A DNA stretch of 24,875 nt from Collodictyon triciliatum (GCA_043381765.1 JBHJMP010001065.1:1-24875), one strand, 5' to 3'; positions 1-10,374 are shown, counted from the stretch's first letter. Notes: a model not told the origin generated them from the sequence alone. Made by a program: numbers and translations.

Positions 1-165
1 AAAAAGAAAAAGAAAAAGAAAAAGAAAAGAAAAAGAAAAGAAAAAGAAAAAGAAAAAGAAAAAGAAAAAGAAAAAGAAAAAGAAAAAGAAATAGAAATAG
101 AAATAGAAATAGAAATAGAAATAGAAATAGAAAAGGAAAAAGAAAAAGAGGGAGAAGGACATAAA
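1..165. repeat. (GAAAAA)n / (GAAATA)n purine microsatellite
   Basis: Near-perfect six-base units, GAAAAA and then GAAATA, decaying into GGAAAAAG at the right edge. The tract starts at the window edge and is probably longer. Positions 166-316, up to the AP-5 mu start, hold no recognisable gene. Confidence 0.95.
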
Positions 166-316
166 TAGGGACAGAACCTACCACCAAGGAGATTCCATCC
201 TTTTCTGTTATTTGCATTATTTTTGAAGCAGTGCGACTCGGTATTTTAACTGCCAGGGAGCTCCGAGTAGAAATCTGGCGTTTAAATCTTCTCATGACTT
301 CATTAAACTCGCAAAG

Positions 317-3300
317 ATGTGCAGTCTTCGCGGACTATGGATTATGGGACACGATGGCCATGTTGTCTTCTCCAGGTCGGGAGACCGAGCCTACTCCATA
401 ATCAAAATATACAACAATAATAAATATCATTCCAAATCATCACAATAATTTTTTTTATTGCTTTCTTTTAAAAGAAAGAACACATGCATTAATCTTCGTA
501 TAAATGAAAGTCTACATCCCAACGCTATAACCTCCTAATTTAGACATAAGGACATAAGGAAAAGGAAAAGTAAAAATGATCAATTACAGGCGATACCCAA
601 CTGTAGAGAAGCGCTTCTGCTCTCGAGCAAAAGATGCATTGCCTCTCCCGCCTGACACAAAGATAGCTCAGGCTGCCATCACAGAAATCTTTCACGGGAA
701 TACAGACCCTACACTTGAGAAACCAGACTCGGCTGTTGATGTATTTGGGCCTTAATTCTACATTTCATATTTAATGGGGAAAAACTTATACTCTTAGTGA
801 TAATTTTTTTTTTACTAAACATAACATTGTAAAATACCTAATTTCATGACGATTGTGAATACATATGCAATTCAGGTTGAAGCTATGTTAGAAAATACAG
901 AAACAATCATACTGGACTTACCATACATTCGGGCCCCTGTATATTCATTATTGGAGGGGAAGTTATGGCCTGTAGTGATTGTAAAGAAACAGGTATTAAA
1001 TCCCATAACGAAGGAATTTTTTTTTGCAGGCCCCTTTCGTCAAAAATGAATAAATTTTTTTTTTGTTTCTCCAACCTGCACAAAATTGAAAGGAAGAATA
1101 AAAAAATGTGTTTCTCTAAAACGGGTTCTTTAAAAATCAAAATAATAATAGTATCGAAGCGTTACCAGGAGAATTATCAAAACAAATAGAAATATACCAA
1201 TTGATATTTAAATATCATATTTAGACGTGGTTATACCTAGCAATACCAGAAGTCAGAGAATTCGGCGCCAACCACAGCAGGGACCATAATCAGTATATAA
1301 TTTTTTTTGGTTGCTTACGTCTTCGATGATATAATTCTCTGTTGAATAAAGTTTTGTAAAATGGTAAAATACTTCATAAATGAAGGCCTTTCATCACCGC
1401 CACAATCGGGTTTCTTGAAGTATTCAGCGATCTTGCTCAGCCTCTAATTGAAAAAAAGGTAACAACATTCCCATGAGGTATATAGAGATAAATTATATAA
1501 ATTTGTCTACTAAAGCACACAATTATAGGATGCACAAAGTACTGCAGAGTTGACGTCCTTTTTAAATTCCATGGCACCCTTTGGTACACCGATGGAAACA
1601 AGTATTAATCAAATACAATCGATTATGAAGACTTCATATCCAGAGGGAAAATTGTCACTTGGTGCCCAGGAGAAAGTAATAAATTATCAATTCAGTGGGA
1701 TGGTCTACCTGTTCATCATTATAATATGATGCACAAATACACATCCATATATCCTATATGTATGCATATCCCTTTTTCAAATAATCACTACATACAGCAA
1801 CCGTCCTGGAAGCCAATCCTCCATAAAGGAAGACCAAAGTAGATTCCATTTTTATTTTAGTTTTATAGTTTTTTTTTATTAATAATGTATGAATAAATAT
1901 GTTTAAACAATAATAATGTTTTCATTTTTCTATCTTTTAGGATCGATTTTACCATCCGCGAAGAAATACGTGCTTGTCTATATGGTGTTACTGGAAAGAG
2001 CGATTTATTAGATGTTCAGGGAATCGTTTTTTGCAAGGTTCTTTTTTCCTTAGACCATTTTATTGAACAAAGTCATTCTTATTTTCCTTCGTTATTTGTT
2101 CATTCCAGGCTGAAATCGAGGGACTCCCTGATATTACGCTGTCTCTTAGCTCTCCGAATACAATCACATCGATTACTGTTCACAGAACGTATTCATTTAT
2201 CTATGTGCATAAAAAACATAGATGATATTTAAGACATTTATAATATACATAAATGAACATAACCTAAAACACAAGTGACACATAGCGTTCAGTTTCCGGA
2301 CAGTATAACAAATCCTGTGTTGTGTTTCTCCCCACCATTGACACCTTTTCAACTTTGCCGCTATTCAGTTGCGACAAAAGCGAAAAAGTTCCCCATATAT
2401 GTTTCGTATCAAATGAGGGTAAACATAAATCGATGGGTTATATCTGTGTAAACTTGCCAATTTTTCTAGATAATATTTCGCGGACGCGAATAGCCAATCA
2501 TATTATGAAATCTGAAACCATAAATTGTTATCTGCAGCTTCATAATTTCAATACACTATGCATAGGAGCTATCCCCATTATCCGTGAGGGTTTCTTTGAC
2601 AGTGCAATTGGATGAGAGTTTACATGGAGGTTTGCAGTATTGCGACGTGATTGTGCCGTTCTTTACTAGGTTAAATATATTCTTTTATTCTTTTACACGT
2701 CCTTTCGGTGCACATTTAAGTTTATATACTGCAAAGGGCTGCTAAGCATAGGTAAGAATGATTATTTTGAACAGAAATGATTTTCTTCATTAGAACACCT
2801 GTTTCTCGAATCGAAGGAAATCCAACGATAGGAGTATCCCGTTTCTTAAGTAACAGATACGGAATGTTATGGGAAATAGGTATCACAATAACGCGCACAA
2901 ACAAAAGTTTTTTTTTAATTCAGTACAGAGTCATGTTATAGCTTGAGCCGATGTAATGTATGATTGATATGCTCGGCAAAACAGGAGAGCAAATCCCTGT
3001 ACGAGGTCGAGAAACATCCGCTGTATTCATTGTGCACTTTGAGGCAACTGGAAAACCGCACTCTGTCGACCCATTCATAACAGGGCCAAATAGCTATGCA
3101 GAGGCAAGAAACTTCTATCTCAACACGGCACTCTTTGTTCAGTTTGCGTATTATCATACTCCAATTGAAAATAAACGCCAAATTTACTTATGCAGAATTC
3201 ATTCTTATACAAACAAATATAGGTTCGGCTTAAGACAAAAAGCACTTTTAGTGGGATGAATATCGACCCAAAACAAGTTCAAATATATCCGGCTGTCAAC

Positions 3301-3417
3301 CCAGCCACCAACATTGAGTGCGAGCTGATAACCTCCCAGTATATTGTGTGGAACTCTCTTGGAGATTCGATTTCTGCCTACACGCCGCCCACACTGGAGG
3401 GTGTTTTTGCCTCATGA
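317..3417 (+). CDS. AP5M1: AP-5 complex subunit mu (14 exons)
   Basis: Medium (mu) subunit of the AP-5 adaptor complex, which acts in sorting at late endosomes. Exons: 317-375, 590-740, 876-992, 1225-1292, 1386-1458, 1529-1675, 1798-1838, 1941-2037, 2109-2188, 2286-2418, 2538-2583, 2775-2879, 2985-3147, 3252-3417. All have GT/AG borders and matching phases, giving about 481 aa; the human protein is about 490. Recognisable family stretches are FSRRYPTVEKR (across intron 1), LEGKLWPVV, MAPFGTPM, QPSWKPILHKGRPK, CKAEIEGLPDITLSLSSPN, FSPPLTPFQL and, near the end, CELITSQYIVWNS. The N-terminal longin-like part and the C-terminal mu-homology domain are both present. The start is the first ATG in frame with the GLWIMGHDGHVVFSR segment. 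The exon 10/11 join is the least certain: exon 10 may run to about 2442 (donor GTGTAA), and roughly ten residues of a beta-strand look short here. No AATAAA is evident downstream. The identification rests on motif order, not on a search. Confidence 0.9.
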
Positions 3418-3840
3418 CTTGAGGATTTTCTTGAGGTTAAAAAAAAAACCTGGGTTAAATACCACCAAAATCTTAAAGCCATCAGAAGACAAACGAGAAA
3501 AGGCAGACACGCTATCATACTATATGTGGAATATTATTATAATAATTTATTGATTTGCAATTTATGAATTAATTATCTAAAAAAGGCAAATTATTGCACT
3601 ATAATGTATATACATACGTCAGTGAGATATAATTTTTATTTGCTTCCAATAACAGGTTTCCGTTAGCACCCGTTTGGAGTTGGGCTAATATGTCGTCCAC
3701 GCACATACACCATGTTTCAATCCAACACTTCAAAAAAGAAGAGTCTGCCGTACCTGCACGCACGATCAAGAAAGGAGCCAAGCGAGCCGAAAAACCATCT
3801 CAAGAAGGCGCCAACCACTGAAAGACAAGGAGAAAAAAAG
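3418..3840 (+). other. Intergenic region with a 43-codon upstream ORF
   Basis: Between AP-5 mu and the IQ-motif gene. The only coding-like item is a small ORF at 3690-3821 (starts MSSTHIHH, ends EGANH, Lys/Ala/Glu-rich). It stops 20 bases before the ATG I use for the IQ protein and overlaps, in another frame, an upward extension of that gene to an ATG at 3712. It could be a 5'-leader uORF or a real alternative N-terminus; the sequence alone does not decide. Positions 3418-3660 are AT-rich with nothing recognised. Confidence 0.4.
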
Positions 3841-4354
3841 ATGATGACTCCGAATATCACTACAAGCTATCTCAATCAGCACCGAATCCTTCCACTTTTC
3901 CAGGTACAAAGTTACACACTTCCCTACCGTTCAAAAAACAGAAAACAAACAAATAAGCAAACAGAACAAACAGCATCTTTTACAGTCCTGCCACTCGTGA
4001 ATACTAGAATCCAATGGCCAGCACAAAATAAGTTCCTGAAAGTATGATTATGACACGAAGCATAGTCTAACCGATCGTGTTTTAGGAGCTGACGGCTCTC
4101 CTAGTGTACGTCCAACCAGCCAATCCGCGCCAATTCCTCATCGATTCGTTGGAGAAGATCAAGCAAAAGAATGCCTTCCCATACCGCCCACAAGACATGG
4201 AGTTTCTCTTCCCGGCCCTAACAAACGTAAACCCCATTCCTTGCATTTCTGTTGTATCTATTTTATTCCCTTATGTTCTCCTTTATACTTTATTATTATT
4301 ATTACTATTATCATTATTATCATTATTATTATCATTATTGTCATCATCATTATC

Positions 4355-4386
<32 letters not shown>

Positions 4387-5668
4387 AGTCGTGCCTTCCA
4401 TTCGACCTTGCCCAAAATCTCCATCTCATTTAACGAGAAATATTCTAAGAACGAACATATTTGTACCGAGAACAAGATCATCATATCCATGATACCTCTA
4501 ACAGGCCACCGAAGAGCGGACCTCTGTACAATCCAAGCCCTTCTCGAGCAAAGGAACCAGCACCCCAGAGTCCCCACCCAAGAAGGCGCCAGCTCAGGTA
4601 CCCGGCAGCAAAGCAACACAACCTCCGATGGCTGATGAAGAAGAAGCAGCAGTGAGAATCCAATCGGTTTACCGAGGGCACAATGTTCGCAAATCAAAGA
4701 AAAAGAAGCAACACAATGTCAGCTTCAACCCTGAAGACGAAGAAAAAGCCGCCACTCGCATTCAAAGCATGTATCGTGGCCATCGTGTTCGAAAGTCAAT
4801 CTCAAGCGCGCCTGGTGAGGACGAGAATGCCAATGCCACACACTCTGATATTCAAAGAGCACCTGACACGCCCCGAAGCCCAGCTGTTGACGAGGCCGAC
4901 GCAGCTTTGAAAATACAGTCTGTTTATCGAGGCCATCGTGTCCGTAAGTCTGTTTCCCACGGCTCAGGCGATGAAGCAGCCGCACACCGACCTACTTCAA
5001 AGGGCAAAAAGGCTCCATCCACTCCACCGATGCCGGCTATCGACGAGGCTGACGCAGCTGTTAAGATTCAAAGTATGTATCGCGGTCATCGCGTCCGCAA
5101 GTCCAAAAACCATCCCGCACCTCAAGAGGAAGAAGAGCCCAGCCCTCAGCCACAGTTTTTGGCGCCTCCGAAAGGCGACTTCAATGAGGCTGATGCGGCT
5201 GTGAAAATACAAAGTGTATATCGCGGGCATCGCGTCCGTAGGACAATGCCACAGGGCTCTTTCAAGGCTGGCGTGTTGTTGCAAGGGCAAAGCCCCGAAG
5301 AAGCTGTTGCTCGGGCAATCGACCACTCCAACGCTTTGCAAGCAGGACGGGACGACGAGGACGACCAGGAGCTCAGCAAGGCAGCCGTCAAAATCCAGAG
5401 TCTGTATCGCGGCCACATTGTTCGCAAACAAATGGGAGGTATCCCAGAAGAGTCAGAGGACTTGGTTCCCAAGGAAGACGGTGAGGTCTTGGAGCAGACA
5501 GACAATACACCAGGGCTTGTAGTTGATGATGTGGACGACCCTGAGCAGGCTGAGCGCGCCGCTGTTCGGATTCAGGCTTCTTTCCGCGGCTACCAAGCTC
5601 GCAAGGAAGTCAAATCCATGCGTGGTGGACAGGACGAAGGAGGCAATGAGGAGCCTGCCGGTGAATGA
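3841..5668 (+). CDS. Protein with RIIa-like dimerisation segment and seven IQ motifs (3 exons)
   Basis: Exons 3841-3903, 4086-4226 and 4505-5668, all phase 0, giving about 455 aa. Residues 4-50 (ITTSYLNQHRILPLF, then ELTALLVYVQPANPRQFLID) fit the RIIa/DPY-30-like helical dimerisation and docking fold: Y-L-x-x-H-x-I...LF...P-x-x-P-x-x-F-L. From about residue 115 there are seven IQ motifs of the form AAVKIQSVYRGHRVRKS, with the Ile near residues 120, 154, 205, 256, 303, 365 and 424. They are separated by acidic or Ser/Pro-rich linkers, often preceded by DEADAA. IQ motifs bind calmodulin or myosin-light-chain-like EF-hand proteins. RIIa plus IQ is the architecture of sperm protein Sp17-like axonemal proteins, so a ciliary or cytoskeletal scaffold is my inference. 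An in-frame ATG at 3712 would add 43 residues; I chose 3841 because RIIa segments usually lie at the extreme N-terminus. Intron 2 contains an ATT/ATC microsatellite. Confidence 0.85.
4289..4388. repeat. (ATT/ATC)n microsatellite in intron 2 of the IQ-motif gene
   Basis: About 100 bases of interspersed TTA and TCA units, entirely inside the intron 4227-4504. Long translations across it (poly-Ile or poly-Leu/Ser) are artefacts of the repeat. Confidence 0.95.
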
Positions 5669-6146
5669 GCCCGTGAGAGAATATATGAAAGAGAATGGAA
5701 GGCATTAAAAGAATCAGAATAATTATCGTAGCCGCTCACTCGCCACATTGGCTCCTCTATAGAAAAAGCCTAGCCTTGTTCCCAGCCTTGTGTTGTGTTA
5801 TGTCTTATAACGTTATGTTATGTAATGTGGAGTTCTGTGTGAAGAAATCTACCAAGTGGTTGCGGTGCTGGTTTTGGTGGCTGTTCTCAGTGTTGCGACG
5901 CACTCCACCCTCGGCGTATCCCGGCTTTGACCTTTTCCACATTTGCTTGATTTCCATTACATTGTTCTGAGAAGAAAATTCCAGATATGGACAATGAGAT
6001 GCGAAGGTATAAATATAATCGGATGGCTTCATTTCATTAACTGGTTTTTCCATTAGTCGTATAAATTCTGCTGCAAAAGGGTCAGAAGAGACAGCTGCCA
6101 AAATCACACCAGAGCAAGTGAAACTAATGACTCTGTTCTGAATCCC
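5669..6146 (+). other. Intergenic region between the IQ-motif gene and the 2OG-oxygenase gene
   Basis: No ORF here resembles a protein. It contains the short repetitive stretch TTATGTCTTATAACGTTATG near 5800 and a TATA-like box at 6008 (separate entry). Confidence 0.6.
6008..6018 (+). promoter_or_regulatory. TATA-like box upstream of the 2OG-oxygenase gene
   Basis: TATAAATATAA lies about 130 bases before the ATG at 6147, a plausible distance for a core promoter with a short leader. It is judged on sequence resemblance and position only. Confidence 0.35.
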
Positions 6147-7019
6147 ATGTCCTCATCGCATATCCTTGATGTTGTTAGAGACACAAAAAGAGACATGTCG
6201 AAAGAGCAGCCCCAACCGTCGGAGAAAAGCGCTAGTGCAGCACCCACACAAGGAGCATCTTCGACGCAGACGTTCACAATCACTTTTGGAGATCAAGCCG
6301 AAAATCATGTAGGAATGCAGAAAATCGGATCTATGGCGCCCTCTGGACTTACCTTGGCAGACCTGAATCAGGCAAAGAGCTGGTTTGAGAGCCATGGGAC
6401 CGTATGTGAGTTGATTGAGTTGTCATATGAAGACTGCAAAGGGTATGTCCTCGTTGCTAGGAATGGCCTCAAAGCCGTATTGAATGACAGCGAAACCGCA
6501 GAAAGGGATTTCTTTTCGGAACAAGCAACACTGCCCAAGGATACAAAGGCGTTCATGTACGGACGGGTGGTTGAAAAGCACGCACGATACAATCTTTGTT
6601 TTTCTGAGTTTGACCAAGAGCCAAACTACGAATCCGGGAAAGGCAGGATTGTATCCTTCGCAAAGTCACCCCTTCTGAAGCAAGTCAGAGAAAGCCTTCC
6701 GATGATCTTTGGAGAAAAGACTCGAAACTTGCAAGCAGAAGGGAACTACTACTATGACGTTAAAAAGTGCGGAATCGGCTTCCATGGAGACACAGAACGG
6801 AGACTGGTGGTTGGGGTGCGTGTGGGCGCTGCAATGCCTCTCCATTTTGTCTGGTATTTACAGAGCAAACCAGTTTCAGGACCCACAGTCATCAACCTTC
6901 GGGGCGGCGACCTGTATGCGTTTGAGGAGAAAGCAGTGGGCCAAGATTGGAAGAAGAAGATAATCCCCACCTTGCGGCATGCTGCCGGCTGCCTGAAGTT
7001 CCTCCAAACTAAAAAATGA
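6147..7019 (+). CDS. 2-oxoglutarate/Fe(II)-dependent oxygenase-like protein (AlkB-type fold), intronless
   Basis: Uninterrupted 290-aa ORF. The first ~45 residues are low-complexity (Ser/Ala/Gln/Pro). The C-terminal half carries KKCGIGFHGDTERRLVVGVR with a His-x-Asp pair (H213, D215), then PLHFVWYLQ, GGDLYAFEEKAVG, and a distal His in LRHAAG (H278). This is the order expected for the HxD...H iron triad of 2OG oxygenases, and the GFHGDTERR block recalls AlkB-like proteins. Known members of the fold hydroxylate or demethylate nucleic acids or proteins; the substrate here is unknown. It is the only intronless conserved gene in a window where neighbours have 3-15 exons. The stop codon overlaps an AATAAA signal. 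Another member of the double-stranded beta-helix oxygenase superfamily is possible. I am confident that it is a real gene, less so of the subfamily. Confidence 0.72.
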   Translation: MSSSHILDVVRDTKRDMSKEQPQPSEKSASAAPTQGASSTQTFTITFGDQAENHVGMQKIGSMAPSGLTLADLNQAKSWFESHGTVCELIELSYEDCKGYVLVARNGLKAVLNDSETAERDFFSEQATLPKDTKAFMYGRVVEKHARYNLCFSEFDQEPNYESGKGRIVSFAKSPLLKQVRESLPMIFGEKTRNLQAEGNYYYDVKKCGIGFHGDTERRLVVGVRVGAAMPLHFVWYLQSKPVSGPTVINLRGGDLYAFEEKAVGQDWKKKIIPTLRHAAGCLKFLQTKK

Positions 7020-7024
7020 ATAAA
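7019..7024 (+). terminator. Polyadenylation signal AATAAA overlapping the stop codon of the 2OG-oxygenase gene
   Basis: The last A of the TGA stop is the first A of AATAAA, implying a very short 3' UTR. CapZ alpha and NFS1 also have the hexamer within about 15 bases of their stops. Confidence 0.55.
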
Positions 7025-8181
7025 GTAATCCAGGGTTTCTTTCATATTAAGTGTGTTTGTGCGCTCGTGTGTGTATGCATATATGCGCTGTATCTGCTCA
7101 GTTTCAATGGGTCCGCGAGTTGAAACAATGGTGCGTCGGTGTCTTTTGAGGTGATATTGTGCCGTGATGAAAGGCCGCGCTGCACCCTTTCTGGTTATTC
7201 TGGAAAATATGCACGTGTAAGTTTTTAACTCTATATTCTACCCGGCAGTCATCGCAATTAGCAGTAAAAGTCGATTCATATTAGTGCTTGGTTATTGGTG
7301 GTATTGTTATGGATCACGGACATTGGAGCAGAAATAAGAAAGCATATGCAGAAAGGCCTTTCCTCACCCAGAAATCAGAAGAGACTAATCGCCAGCAAGC
7401 GTTTTGATCGTCCAAGTGCGGCAGAATCCTCGCCTCGACTAATCCTCTGGTTACCCGCGCCTAAGCCCCAATCACAAAGACACGAATTATAATCCATTCT
7501 GCTCTGGAAAACTGAAGCTGCGAAATTCTTTTACACAAAAAACCTTTCTTGCCTTTTGTATGCATAAACGACTCGCGCTATGAGAGGCGAGTTCTCTTGT
7601 CCTTGTTGTCCTGTGTCTCAAAGTTCTGTCGTGGTCCAAACAGTTGTAAAGGAAGTATATGAAGAAAAAAACCAAGAGAAAGAGAAAGAGAAAGAGAAAG
7701 AGAAAGAGAAAGAGAAAGAGAAAGAGAAAGAGAAAGAGAAAGAGAAAGAGAAAGAGAAAGAGAAAGAGAAAGAGAAACAGAAACAGAAACAGAAACAGAA
7801 ACAGAAACAGAAACAGAAACAGAAACAGAAAGAGAAACAGAAAGAGAAAGAGAGAGAAAAAGGGAAAGAGAAAAAGAAAAAAAGAATAAGAAAAGGAAAA
7901 GAGAAAGAGAGAGAAAAAGGGAAAGAGAAAAAGAAAAAAAGAATAAGAAAAGGAAAAGAGAAAGAGAAAGAGAAAAGGAAAAAGGAAAAAGGAAAAAGGA
8001 AAGAGAAAAAGAATAAGAAAAGGAAAAAGGGAAAAAGGAAAAAGGAAAAAAGGGAAAAAAATATGGAGAGAGAGGGAACATCCAGCTCTATTTGCTTGTA
8101 CGGCAACTGCTTTTGTTTCTCACTCCTGAATCCCCCTCAAATGGAATCTCTAAGGTAAGAAAAAAGAAGGAAGTTACCACG
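7020..8181 (+). other. Intergenic region upstream of NFS1, with weak ORFs and a purine tract
   Basis: No recognised gene. An ORF at 7295-7492 (65 aa) contains a basic stretch, RKHMQKGLSSPRNQKRLIAS. It could be extended upstream by a splice from a short ATG exon near 7167, ending at GTGTAAG, but neither part resembles a known protein. An ORF from 7580 starts MRGEFSCPCCPV and then runs into the purine repeat as poly-Lys/Glu, so it is probably spurious. Confidence 0.5.
7669..8062. repeat. Composite purine tract (AAAGAG)n, (AAACAG)n and (GGAAAAA)n with a 57-base duplication
   Basis: Starts as near-perfect AAAGAG units (about 7676-7776) and continues as AAACAG units (about 7777-7840). It then becomes a mixed A/G stretch in which a 57-base block beginning near 7854 is repeated in tandem (the AGGGAAAGAG landmark occurs at 7861 and 7918). 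It ends 120 bases before the NFS1 start. Translations across it are artefacts. Confidence 0.95.
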
Positions 8182-10363
8182 ATGAACCTCCTTCGACGCC
8201 ACTTCAGAACCTCGGCAAGTCTCGCACCAAGGCTTCACAAATCCTTCAGCACCAGCAACGTCTGCAGCATAGAACGTACTGCACGACATATTCCTTTATC
8301 ACAACCCAAAAAATCAAAACAAAACTTCGTGCGTTCAGGAAACGATTTCATATCTCCATTATGTCTGACAACTCGACTTGTACAAGAGTTTAATATGAAT
8401 AACTATTCAAATCGACATTTCTCTTTCAGAAACAATCGAGCAGCACGGCCGTTCTATCTATCTTGACACCCTGGCGACCTCTGCCCTTGATCCGCGAGTC
8501 CTGGATGCAATGATGCCTTTTATGACAGAGATGTACGGGAATCCGCACTCCCGAACACACCACTTTGGTTGGGAAACTGCCCACTTTGTCGAGGAGGCTC
8601 GCGGGGTAATTCTTTTATTTCCCGTTCAATGTCGCTCACAATCGACGTGTATTAAAGCAAGTCGGCAAGTGAAGTAAATGGCCCTGTGAAATCTGATAGC
8701 ACATATCCTTCATTCATAGCTATGATTTCGTTTCTCTAAGATACACTCAATATAAGTTTATCAAAATTATTATTTGAAATGGATTGTGTCTGTATCAAAT
8801 CCTATGTATTTCTTGTTATAGAAAGTCGCGTCCTTGATTGGAGCGGATTCAAGAGAGGTGGTGTTTACTTCTGGTGCGACCGAGTCCAACAACATCGCCA
8901 TTAAAGGAGTGGCCCGATTTTACAAAGAAAAGAAGAAGCACGTCATCACCACCCAGACAGTAAGACTACGCACGATTTCTCCATCATCTCAGCTATCATT
9001 CTTAATAACATCGCTTGCCATTATCGTCTATTAGGAACACAAATGCGTCCTTGATTCATGCCGCGCTCTTCAAATGGAGGGATTCGATGTGACATATCTC
9101 CCTGTGGAAACAAACGGCCTTGTTAATCTGAAGACACTCGAGGAGGCTATCCGTCCGGACACTGGACTTGTATCTATCATGGCGGTGAATAACGAGATTG
9201 GTGTCATCCAACCTATTGAGCAGATTGGCAAGGTTGAAATCATATTCATTATCGTAACCGAATTGTAATCGTTTGTAATTGTAATAGTAATAGTAATCAC
9301 AATCACAATCACAATCATACCTTGAACCACAGCTTACTCGATCGAAAGGCATTTTCCTCCACGTGGATGCTGCCCAGGCAACTGGGAAAATTCCCATCGA
9401 CGTTAACAAAATGAACATAGACTTGATGAGTATCAGTGGACACAAAGTCTACGGCCCGAAAGGAATAGGTGCACTCTATGTGCGACGAAAGCCTCGCGTG
9501 CGACTGGAAGCGCTCTTCAGCGGGGGCGGACAGGAACGCGGGTTCCGAAGCGGCACTCTGCCTGCCCCTTTGGTTGTCGGACTCGGCGCAGCTTGCGACG
9601 TTGCAAAGAAGGAGATGGACCGGGATTACAAGAGAATCACCGCGTTGTCGGAGCGTCTCTTCAATGGGGTCACAGCAAAGGTAGCCCCGCCCCTCATAAG
9701 CCTATTCCCCAATGTTTTACATCAAATAAAGAGAAAAGAAGAAGAGGAGAAATAGTGACAAGAACTTATAAATTTTGATTCCAGCTTTCACATGTGACCG
9801 TCAACGGAGACTTTGAGCATCGGTATCCTGGCTGCCTCAACATGTCCTTTGCGTATGTGGAAGGAGAGAGTCTGCTGATGGCTCTCAAAGGAATCGCCCT
9901 TTCGTCCGGTTCTGCTTGCACATCGGCGTCACTCGAACCATCATATGTCTTGCGTGCACTTAAAGTCAAAGAGGACCTGGCACACACATCCATTCGCTTC
10001 GGCATCTCCCGCTTCACAACAGAGGAGGAAATCGACTTTACTGTGAATCAAGTATGTATTCTGTTGAGTGCATTTTCTTTTTTTTTCTTGTTTAGATTTG
10101 TGTCTCTCATTTTTTACACCTTCCCCCTTCCCCCTTCCTTTTTCCCGTACCCTTGCTGGTATTTGTTACCCGAATATTGGGCTGCGATATGTGGCTTTAG
10201 CTCTTCCGGGTCTAGTTTGTAGATTCAATTCGTGGAGGAACTTACCTTTCATACATGGACTTAGATTGTCACCCAAGTCAGTAGACTTCGCGAGATGAGC
10301 CCGTTGTGGGAAATGGTTCAGGAAGGAATCGACTTGGAGAAGATTGAATGGACACAACACTAG
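8182..10363 (+). CDS. NFS1: Mitochondrial cysteine desulfurase (7 exons)
   Basis: PLP enzyme that takes sulfur from L-cysteine, giving alanine and a persulfide, for Fe-S cluster assembly and tRNA thiolation; in mitochondria it works with ISD11/ACP and ISCU. Exons 8182-8275, 8430-8605, 8822-8959, 9035-9232, 9333-9680, 9785-10051 and 10265-10363 give about 439 aa (human 457). The Arg/Ser-rich start ([20 protein letters not shown]) looks like a mitochondrial presequence. Landmarks are [26 protein letters not shown]-like [23 protein letters not shown], the PLP lysine in SISGHK (about K240), [12 protein letters not shown], the catalytic Cys in [10 protein letters not shown] (about C363), and the eukaryotic C-terminus [13 protein letters not shown]...WTQH. 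All key residues are intact. The exon 1 donor (C|GTACTG at 8276) is the one uncertain border; the remaining introns are clear. Confidence 0.97.
9265..9317. repeat. Short (GTAATA)n / (CACAAT)n repeat in NFS1 intron 4
   Basis: Degenerate six-base units (TAATAG, then ACAATC) inside intron 9233-9332. There is no effect on the coding sequence. Confidence 0.8.
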
Positions 10364-10374
10364 CAGCAACATAA

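Noticed and set aside
3415-3565. Possible TGA readthrough: 48 sense codons follow the AP-5 mu stop in frame
   Set aside because: Trp is encoded by TGG in all conserved blocks, the family's C-terminus is already complete, and other genes end normally; chance openness in an AT-rich spacer is enough.
4104-4635. Several overlapping ORFs with poly-Leu/Ser, poly-Ile or poly-Tyr/His
   Set aside because: These run from exon 2 of the IQ gene into the ATT/ATC microsatellite of its intron; only the portion up to 4226 is coding.
7580-8158. Long Lys/Glu-rich and Phe/Ser-rich ORFs across the purine tract
   Set aside because: They are read-throughs of six-base repeats on both strands, with no conserved residues outside the repeat.
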